From: Cladosporium sp. IMV 00045
Lineage: Eukaryota; Ascomycota; Dothideomycetes; Cladosporiales; Cladosporiaceae
Direction: 5' to 3'
Assembly (NCBI GenBank): GCA_001931905.2
Contig: MSJI02000818.1
Span: 53,990-117,989 of the forward strand
Length of the DNA stretch: 64,000 nucleotides
A model generated the notes under the pieces. That model searched no databases, had not been told where the DNA came from, and saw nothing but the letters and a program-made list of their open reading frames with translations. How positions within the stretch are numbered: the first letter of the stretch is position 1; each line of letters starts with the position of its first letter. Below are positions 56,761-64,000 of the stretch, in pieces. The position numbers were made by a program, and so were the translations under genes.

Positions 56761-58950
56761 TCAGAACTTCTCCATAAGATTCCTCCTCACAGTCCACATC
56801 CTCGCCCTCTTCCCGTAAACATACATGGGAATGGTGGTAAGCATGCAAGCCAACTGAATGCCGCCGATAGCGTTGAAAACCAGCTTACTCCCATCATCCT
56901 CCAGCCAGCGATTGAAGAACAAACTCCACACCAGACCGTGCAGGATGTTCTTGCTGAAATTGAGCGTTACGAGCGCCTCGCCGGCGTACTGTCTGTAAGA
57001 ATCCACAGCGAAACTGATGCTGATGGTGGAGCCGAGGGAGCAGCCGAAAGAGATAATGCCGAAAAACACCGTGGGCACGATCCAGTTGTTGCGCTCCTCC
57101 ACGCTCCAGCCGAAACCCATGAGACCCGCCACGGTGGAGAGGGCGATGGGGATGACGAGGACGAGGCGGAATTCCGGCTCGTAGATTCCGCCGTTCCGGC
57201 GCGCCATGTAGCGCACGACGATGTCGGAGACTTTGCCCGCGATCGCGGTACCGATGATGCCGCCGATGAAAGGGCTGATGTACACGAGGCCGACTTGCAA
57301 GGGCGTGAAGTTGTAGCTGTCACGGTCCTCGTAGATGTGGCCGACGCATTCGGACAGCACGATCAGCCAGCCGATGGAGAGGGCGTAGACCAACGCGCTC
57401 CACAGGATGCTGGGGTAGGCGTACAGGAAGAAAGGGCGGATGGCGACTCGCCACCATTTGTCTTTGCTCAGCCGGCCGTTCCAGAGTTTCAGCTGTTGGA
57501 TGAAGGATTTGGTCGGGCTTGATCGTAGGGCTTTGGTGTAGCCGTGGCCTTCCGCTGATGCTGCTCGTGGTGGCTGCTGCTCGACGTCGTCTGAGTGAGA
57601 GACGGGGATTGAGGCGAGCGACGGTACGCTCGACAAGCGTGGCGTGTCTCGAGAGACTGGGGAGTGGGGCGCACTTGCAAAGTTGTGGTCGATTGTGGGA
57701 TTGTGAGCATGTGAGCTTGTTGTGTCGCTGGGTTGTGGATGCTGATCGACTTGCTTCGTCTCGCCACCAGAAGAAGATGGCGGGCTCTTCTCACTCTCAC
57801 CATGGGGATCTGCAGCATCACTTTTATCGACGCTTGCATCCTCCACAGAACCTTTCTCATTGAATTTCTCCAAATAATCCTCGTCAGGCCCAAAGTGCGC
57901 ATGTTTCTTCGTGCCCTTTCCAATCTCTGGATTTTCGCCACGCTTCTCGTCGACACTCTTGCGTCCTCGAGGAAGATGAGGGTGATGCTTGTGTAAATTG
58001 ATCCGACTGGGGTGCCTCTTTCGTGGCACCGGCGCTCTATCCCAGAAAGTCTCCGGAACGAAGAAGAAAAGTAAAACACCCGAGAACCCGATGATAATAG
58101 CGACGATCCAGAAAACCCATCGCCAGCCGAGCGAGTTGATAATTACCGCACTAACCAGCGGCACCAAGTTCTTGCCTCCCAAAAGGAGTAACGTATAAAT
58201 TCCGAGACGGTACGCTTTCTCATGCAAGAAGTAGATTTCCGCAATGGACGCGCTGGGCAGGCATTCGACCGATGAAACGGCAAAGCCCTGGAAAATGCGA
58301 GCAACGAGCAGAGAGACATAAGTGGGACTGAGTGCGCACCAGACGTTGCTGAGGAGGAAGCAAACGCTGGCGACCAGATACACGGGCCTCTTGCCGTACA
58401 GGATAGCTGTGGGTGACAAGAGAACGGATCCGAGACCCAGACCCATCATGTACAGGCCTGTCGTCAAAGCCACGTCGGGAATGCTGACATCGAGGTCATC
58501 ACTGACTTGGCTGAATCCGGCTGCGAGGATGGGCGTCATGCCGCCGCCGACCATACAGTAGAAGCCTAGCGATATGAGCGCCAGATCCCGGCGGTAGATA
58601 GGCCAGTTGAGAGGATCATTGGCAGATTCGTCAGGTTGTGGTTCCAAGACGAACTTTCCGTCCTTGGTTTTCTTGACATCTTCCACAGACGGTCGACGTC
58701 TTCGCAAACTCGCACTCGCATTAGACGCACGGCGTTGAGAAGAAGGCAGGGACGACGCCGACCTGCGTGCCGGAGTGTTCTGGACGCCCAAGGGTTCGTT
58801 GTAATTGCTGAAATTGGACATCAACAGGACCGTCCCCGGCACCTCATCCGTCTGCTTATCGTTCAAAACTCCCAAGCTCCATCTATCCGGTTTGTTCATT
58901 TCATCATCCGCGGAACCCGCGGGCTCATTTTTAGGCTTGCGGAACAACAT
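56761..58950 (-). CDS. Major facilitator superfamily transporter (DHA1-like) with long central loop
   Basis: Single exon, 729 aa from MLFRKPKNEP at 58950. The frame stays open to an ATG at 59145 (794 aa), but relatives begin near MxFRK. A cytosolic N-terminus is followed by DPLNWPIYRRDLALISLGFY entering the first membrane segment. The MFS motif-A-like LSPTAILYGKRPVYL and VARIFQGFAVSSVECLPSAS are present. After six segments comes a central cytosolic loop of about 170 residues, rich in Ser/His/Pro/Asp with histidine-rich HKHHPHLPRG. Six further segments end in VYGKRARMWTVRRNLMEKF. Probably a drug:H+ or small-molecule exporter of the plasma membrane; substrate unknown. Confidence 0.9.
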   Translation of the reverse strand: MLFRKPKNEPAGSADDEMNKPDRWSLGVLNDKQTDEVPGTVLLMSNFSNYNEPLGVQNTPARRSASSLPSSQRRASNASASLRRRRPSVEDVKKTKDGKFVLEPQPDESANDPLNWPIYRRDLALISLGFYCMVGGGMTPILAAGFSQVSDDLDVSIPDVALTTGLYMMGLGLGSVLLSPTAILYGKRPVYLVASVCFLLSNVWCALSPTYVSLLVARIFQGFAVSSVECLPSASIAEIYFLHEKAYRLGIYTLLLLGGKNLVPLVSAVIINSLGWRWVFWIVAIIIGFSGVLLFFFVPETFWDRAPVPRKRHPSRINLHKHHPHLPRGRKSVDEKRGENPEIGKGTKKHAHFGPDEDYLEKFNEKGSVEDASVDKSDAADPHGESEKSPPSSSGGETKQVDQHPQPSDTTSSHAHNPTIDHNFASAPHSPVSRDTPRLSSVPSLASIPVSHSDDVEQQPPRAASAEGHGYTKALRSSPTKSFIQQLKLWNGRLSKDKWWRVAIRPFFLYAYPSILWSALVYALSIGWLIVLSECVGHIYEDRDSYNFTPLQVGLVYISPFIGGIIGTAIAGKVSDIVVRYMARRNGGIYEPEFRLVLVIPIALSTVAGLMGFGWSVEERNNWIVPTVFFGIISFGCSLGSTISISFAVDSYRQYAGEALVTLNFSKNILHGLVWSLFFNRWLEDDGSKLVFNAIGGIQLACMLTTIPMYVYGKRARMWTVRRNLMEKF

Positions 58951-60281
58951 CCCTCTCCAGTCGAAGCTACTGACTCCTCCAGACGTTCCTTCGGTCTTAT
59001 GATGTATCCCAAACAATGTCCATGAAGGTAAAATGCGTCTGCGGGGATTACTGGCGGAGGAGGGCTCGAGAGAGGATGAAGAAGGAATGCAAAGGCGGCG
59101 GAGGGTCTCGTATGCCGGCATACGATGGAGTCTATAAGTATACACGCAACGGGAGGAATAATGGTTGTACTAGCGCCCCCAGGGATGACAAGATAGATCC
59201 CCCAAAGGAAGCGAGCGAGCGAAGGCGCCTGCGCCTATCGTTTGGCGAGTGCTGCAGAATGTCGTGCAGGGCATCAGTCAGGCGGTCACGACCGCGTCGT
59301 CCGCCAGCCCGTGAGGGAGGGTCAGCTGCTTTGTTGTACAGGAATCGGCCTGCTATAGTGAGGTGATTGTGCAGGAGTCGTGGGATGCGGCGCCGTTGTG
59401 CTGGTGCCGGCCTTAGCACGGGATAGCGAGTAGTGTGGTGGTGCGCGCGCCGGCATACATAAACGATAGGGGACTACGAGACTATGGGCGCATACTTTTT
59501 GCTTTGGCATGCCCAGCCGCGGTATACGCGTGCGTCAGTAGGGCTTTGGGGGACGGTGAGCATAACATCATGCTTGGGACGTGCTGAAGATCACTTCGTC
59601 TGACTCTCCTCCAATCAAGTGAGGTGTCAAGTCTCTACTGTGGGTCTCCTCAAGGTCGCGTGGGGGAGACTGACTCCAGACATAGCCTTGGGATCTCTCG
59701 GCAATGAGAGAAAGCTGTCAAGAAAGAGCGGGAGTTCAGATGTCCCTGCGCTTCTCTTATCTTTAACTCTAAGCAGAGTTCCATCATGAAGGGCAACATT
59801 CGCCGATCGAAAAAGATAACATGAAGTGGTCCTTTTGGAGGCTCAAGCCAAGTCTGGAGTGCATGCGCCAGCACCTCTACACGATGCATGCTAAGACGGC
59901 TAAGTCTCGCCAATTCACGGCATCACGAGCTGGTGGGTGGGCGTGGTGTGGTATGAGCCCACCACTACTCCCTGGACATCACCCGACGCCTCTGATGACT
60001 CCCCGAGCGCCTTTCACCCCGGCTGTATTAGTATGAAGATACGTGTCCCGCTTATGCTGCCTGCCGTCACCGTACAGCTCACGGGATATGCGAGTGCGTC
60101 TTGGAGGTTATAGTAGCTCGACTATATTCAGCACGAACGCGTGAGGACTTGCGCCTGTGGCGCGTACCGCGAGACAACATGCCGCTCACCGACTGGGATC
60201 AGAACAGTCCGCGCTCAAGATGTCCAAGAGTAACGCGTGGAATTTGCCATTGCTAACAACAGGCTACGTGCTAACCGAAAA
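58951..60281. other. Intergenic stretch, no gene seen
   Basis: 1.3 kb between the MFS transporter promoter and the 3' end of the feruloyl esterase gene. The first 195 bp are an open extension of the transporter frame. The remainder has only short frames. Confidence 0.5.
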
Positions 60282-62007
60282 TCAAACGACGCATTCCCAA
60301 GCCTCCGGCTGCTTGTAGTTCTCCGGGTCCACGCACGTGTTCCTCAGCGGATACTTGCAGTGCTTACGCTCGAAATCCACACCCATGCTCACGGTGTCCT
60401 GTCGCGAAGAGAAAAGTCAGCTGTCGTCCAATCTCACAGTTAGATCCACACTTACGTTGATGTACTTATACCCAGTCAAAGTCTCCGGCGCATTCCCATT
60501 CTCGACCCAATCAACAAGACGCAGCAAAATGTTATTCTGCGGCGTCTGCTCCGTGCCATTCAGCACTCTGGAATTCTGACCGATTCCCCACGCGCCAACA
60601 CCACCGGAGCAGTGATCCATGCCGCTGACTCGGAAAAAGCGATAGAATTCGTCCAAGTCGTTAGAGTGCAAGCCCATAGTATTGGAGACGTGGTTGTAGT
60701 AGCGCGGGCTGTTATCCGACGTGATGATAGCGTCTGTCAAGCCGTGGTAGTGCAGGATCTTACCTCCCTTGTCCTGGAATGCGGAGAGGTCGCCTTTCCA
60801 TGTTTCGATGTTGGAGGGGTTCTTCGCGGCGGCATAGGCGGCGTCTTCCAAGCTGAGGGTGGCTGCGTCCCAGGTTGGGTCGTTGTAGATGGCGTAGCGG
60901 TACCAGTCTTCGGTGTACATGAAAGGCTGGCCGCTGTAGTAAACGAAACGAGCCGTGAGTTCTGCGCCGTAGTTCATGCGTGGGTAGATCAGGCTGCCGT
61001 TCAATCCATACCAGTCGGTGAAAAGTTCGCGGACTGTGAGGACCTGCGGCGCGGTTAGGCAGCCGGTGCTATTGGTGCCGTTTTTGGGAGAACATTGCAA
61101 GTTCTCCGGTCGATAGTCGCAAATGTCATTGTCTTCGATAATACCGTCGGCCACGCCATCAAGACTATCACACTGAGCGAGGACATCGTCATGGACAAGA
61201 GCCCACAAGTCGGGCGAAAGGAATGTAGGGGCAGAAGGGGGACCTGTCACATAGAGCCCACGTCCGGAGAACGTCGACAGATTGTTGAAAGCAAGAGCCG
61301 GTGCGCCAGAAATGATCCCGTCAAAGTCTTCCGGGAAATCCTGCGCCTCTTTGAAGCCTTGACGTCCACCAGTGGAGCAGCCAAGGTAGTAGCTCTTAGA
61401 GTGCTCTTGCTCATAGTAGGCCTGCGACAGCTGCTTGCCAACAACAACACCAGTGTGCACCGAGCGGTACGCGAAATCAGCCACGATATCGTCGTTGTTC
61501 AAGAAAGCCTCTCCGCTGGTGCCATTGTGGCCGTTGTTGGCGCCTACCGACGCAAAACCGTAAGAGGCCGTGTATGCCAGATCCGCATATTGAATGCATC
61601 CACTCAGGCCACCGTTTCCAATGGACAAGAAGCGGCCGGTCCTTTTGAACACGCGAGATCGTCAGCATTACCCAATGCCTTCGCAAAGCAACATATGCTC
61701 ACCAATTAGTCGGCAGCCATGCCTCCAGCGTGATCTCAGATCGATTGCTCGTAGCAACATTCGCCGCAATACGACACAAATCCACAGGAACAACCTGGGC
61801 ATTATTTCCGCACGAGGAGAGATTATAACCCTGCGGCAAAGAAAGATTGGTACCAGCCTCAATAAACTGGGCGAGATTAACGGTGACGTGCGGCGCGCTG
61901 AACTCGCTGCCCAGCCTCTCGCAAGCAGCCTGGGGATTGGAAAGATTCTGCTGCGCGACAATGCCGCTCACGAAGAAACTCGAGTACAAAAGCGACGTCA
62001 ACCGCAT
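60282..62007 (-). CDS. Tannase / feruloyl esterase family secreted enzyme
   Basis: Three exons, 61703-62007, 60456-61641 and 60282-60398 (introns 61 and 57 nt), give 535 aa. The signal peptide is MRLTSLLYSSFFVSGIVA. The nucleophile elbow is GCSTGGRQG with Ser191. The lid-domain calcium site region is CDSLDGVADGIIEDNDICDY. The acid and base regions are HYHGLTDAIITSDN and GMDHCSGG. The cysteine pairs expected in the family are present (including CS-TGG and HC), and the C-terminus HCKYPLRNTCVDPENYKQPE...ECV is typical and appears only after splicing the last exon. Secreted hydrolase releasing ferulic or gallic acids from plant polymers. Whether the substrate is a feruloyl ester or a tannin cannot be decided here. 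Confidence 0.93.
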
Positions 62008-62542
62008 CTTGCCTTGCTGGTAGAAGGACTGACTAAAAAGAGAGAGAGGAGAGACGATGTGAGATAATGCACAACACCCTACAAAAAGAGGGCGAAGCAC
62101 GAATTGTGCAAAAGATCAAAGTCGGGGACTCACCCATTTATCCAGAGCTGGTCCCCGATGTCGTTTAGATTCATGATTTCGGTTATTGCCCAGAACCATA
62201 CACGGTCCGAGGTGTTTCGTGGGTTTGATGGTCAAGGGCACGAAACGGTAGTTGGGCACCGGCAGAAGATTGGGACGAGTTTGCCGATGCGGAGAAACGT
62301 GACGGATGCGGACGTCAGCGTTGTCGGTGCCTTGGATGATCAAGCATATTAATTTCAATCGCCAGGGATGCTAGCGAGCGATCTTCATGTTGATTAGTGA
62401 AACTTGATCGCATTGGACTCTGGAAGTAATATTTGATTTCTATGATACATTGTATACTCATGCATTATTGCCGAATCCTCGAAACTTGTTGTGGCGCCAT
62501 ATATTGGCGACGTGATCATGGAGTTCCCCTACCTCAATCATT
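62008..62542. other. Intergenic stretch, no gene seen
   Basis: 535 bp between the esterase start and the Rpn5 stop. It contains the esterase promoter; nothing else is recognisable. Confidence 0.5.
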
Positions 62543-64000
62543 TCAATTCGCCTTCACATTTTTGGAGCTCTTCTCGGCCACCGGCTGAATGCGCGCCATC
62601 ATCTCCTCCTTGGTGATGAGGTGGTCGATGCGCTCCAACAGTCCAAGCAAGCTCTTCATGTTACCACTCCATTCGTTCAGCACCTCGTCGGCATCACGCT
62701 TCTTCTCGAAACTGACGAGCTGTGCGGGGCGATCGATGCGAGCGTAGATGGTCTTGTTGACGACCAAGTCGGAAATGTACTTCTCAGTCTCCTTGGGTGG
62801 CAGGTCAAGAAGCTGCGTGAGACGCGAGAAGTGGATGCGAGTGTAGTACTTGGCGATAACGCGGACGTTGTGCTCGATGACGCGCTTGCGCAGGTCGAGC
62901 CAGCGCTGGTGCGCCTTCGGGTCCTTCGAGTTCTCCTTCACGTCGAAGATGTCGGTGCTGCACAATTGATGGCCGTAATTCGACTCGATGTGAGGCCAGC
63001 GCATGAGCTCGGCGAGAGTGAAGAGTTTGAGGAGAGAGTGCTCCTTCGGGCAGGTGTCCTCGAGCCTAGAGTCCTGCGCGATGCGGTGCAGAAGGTCGGA
63101 TTGCTCGTTGTCGTAAGGTGCGAGAAGGATGAAGTAGACAACCCGCTGCAGGGTAGCCTTGAGAAGCTCTGGGTTCTCCTCCACAGCCTCGGTGTCCAAG
63201 ACTTGCCTGTAGTTCTTGCAAGCCTCCAGGTACTTGTCATCGTGCTTCGCGAGAGTGATTTGCTGCTCGTAGTAGCGCAGCTTAAGGTCCGTAACATCGT
63301 CATCCACAGGCTCTTCCTCGCCAATAGTACCATCGGCTCGCATGCGCTCCTTCTCTTCCTTCTCTTTCTTTTCCTTCTCAACCTGCTCGGCAGACTTCTT
63401 TGGCTTGCGCGCGAAGTACCTTGTGCTGATCTTCCTGCTCAAAATGCCTGCTTGTGTCCAGTCGCCCTTCTCAATGCACAGTGCAACCTGCTCCAAAATG
63501 AACTCCGTCTTTTCCCTGCGTTGCATAGATCCAAAAGTCTCAACCTGAAGCTCGCAGAGGACGTCCGTTGCTGCAGCAATGTCGCCTTGCTCGTGCTTGA
63601 TGGTGGAGAGAATGCGGGTCACTCTTGCGCGCTCGACCTCGACGAAGATCTGATGGAACGTTAGCATCCAGCAAAGCATTCACTCCACACGAACAGTTCA
63701 TACCTTGCCCTCTGTGACAGTTCTCAAAGTCTCAATCACGCTCAGCTTCACATCAAGGTTCGGCGCATCGTCAAGGAAGCCCATGACCACCTGCACCATC
63801 TTGGTGATGGCCTGCTTGAGCTGACCATGCTTCTTGCTCAACACCTGCACCTGCTCGTTCAGGAGCGACCAGTCGCCGCTGTTCTTGCATATCGTGACGA
63901 TGGCGACAATGACTCGGGACGTGGAAGGCAGGTCGGACGCCTGGCGGGTCTGCTTCTCCAGCGCCAGCAGCTTCTCTACCGCGCCTTGGGTCTGTCCATT
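62543..64000 (-). CDS. rpn5: 26S proteasome lid subunit Rpn5 (PSMD12), 3' part (runs off right edge)
   Basis: Two exons seen, 63704-64000 (open at the edge) and 62543-63649, with a 54-nt intron (GTATGA...CATCAG). The visible 468 aa include TPR-like helices (VEKLLALEKQTRQASDL, ILEQVALCIEKGDWTQAGIL), a charged insert (KKSAEQVEKEKKEKEEKERM) and the C-terminal PCI winged helix (IAKYYTRIHFSRLTQLLDLP, ETEKYISDLVVNKTIYARID). Rpn5 is a scaffold subunit of the proteasome regulatory lid and in fungi is also shared with the COP9 signalosome-like complex. Only a short N-terminal piece should be missing, since the family is about 450-500 aa. Confidence 0.95.

Noticed and set aside
56584..57522. 312-codon plus-strand frame and other frames opposite the MFS transporter
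   Set aside because: Antisense shadow of the transporter's coding strand; Asp/Glu/Val composition is a mirror effect, no domain.
58951..59145. N-terminal extension of the MFS transporter to the ATG at 59145
   Set aside because: Arg/Ser-rich stretch without conservation that I recognise; relatives start near MxFRK. Kept as an alternative in the feature text.
62621..63664. 347-codon plus-strand frame opposite Rpn5
   Set aside because: Antisense of a conserved gene; Leu/Val-rich by codon mirroring, no domain.
1..64000. tRNA genes, rRNA, CRISPR arrays, riboswitches, intact transposons
   Set aside because: No tRNA A/B-box pair, direct-repeat/spacer array, rRNA motif or transposase/reverse-transcriptase domain was recognised on either strand; a tRNAscan or repeat-library run could still find weak cases.

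Overview
This is a piece of a nuclear chromosome from a filamentous ascomycete. Protein-coding genes are broken by short introns (most 47-65 nt) with GT...AG ends and branch sites of the CTGAC/CTAAC kind. The families (WOPR regulator, NACHT/ankyrin receptor, feruloyl esterase, UPF0643-like protein, RCR protein) are typical of Pezizomycotina. A dothideomycete is my best guess, but that is inference. I find no RNA gene, CRISPR array, intact transposon or bacterial operon. All splice sites below were placed by eye from reading frame, donor/acceptor and family conservation.

Layout. 1-378: 5' end of a hexose transporter running off the left edge. 1.4-3.9 kb: kelch protein with two membrane segments. 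5.5-8.3 kb: NACHT-ankyrin receptor, followed by an array of about five 87-bp repeats. 9.5-13.2 kb: RNA polymerase I second subunit, divergent from an Arl8 GTPase (14.6-15.6 kb). 17.8-20.4 kb: RCR-type membrane protein and a medium-chain reductase. 21.4-26.1 kb: accessory stretch with three small two-exon genes (about 109-117 aa) of one architecture, interspersed with an APH-like kinase broken by a stop codon and a 94-bp duplication. 26.4-35.2 kb, all minus strand: cytochrome P450, histidine phosphatase, amino-acid permease with eight introns, AAA ATPase. 36.3-42.7 kb, all plus strand: NLR-like protein without a visible P-loop, PrsW-type protease, beta-lactamase-fold hydrolase, ACC deaminase. 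43.4-47.8 kb: UPF0643-like protein, 102-aa membrane protein, Gti1/Pac2-type transcription factor. 47.8-51.4 kb: gene-empty. 51.4-55.9 kb: two divergent surface or secreted protein genes (aspartic-peptidase-like and a repeat glycoprotein), each broken by two frameshifts. 56.8-62.0 kb: MFS transporter and feruloyl esterase. 62.5-64.0 kb: 26S proteasome subunit Rpn5, running off the right edge.

How it fits together. Housekeeping genes (RPA135, Arl8, Rpn5) alternate with accessory segments containing immune-type receptors, repeats, decaying genes and genes of bacterial-type families. The strongest candidate for something undescribed is the family of small single-pass proteins at 21.4, 24.3 and 25.8 kb. 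They share an N-terminal hydrophobic segment encoded by a short first exon, a phase-1 intron directly after it, and a basic second-exon tail; one tail carries an in-register RRRVR repeat. Other leads are the compensating frameshifts in the neighbouring surface genes, the 87-bp array, a perfect inverted repeat upstream of the ACC deaminase, and a possible mitochondrial presequence on that enzyme.
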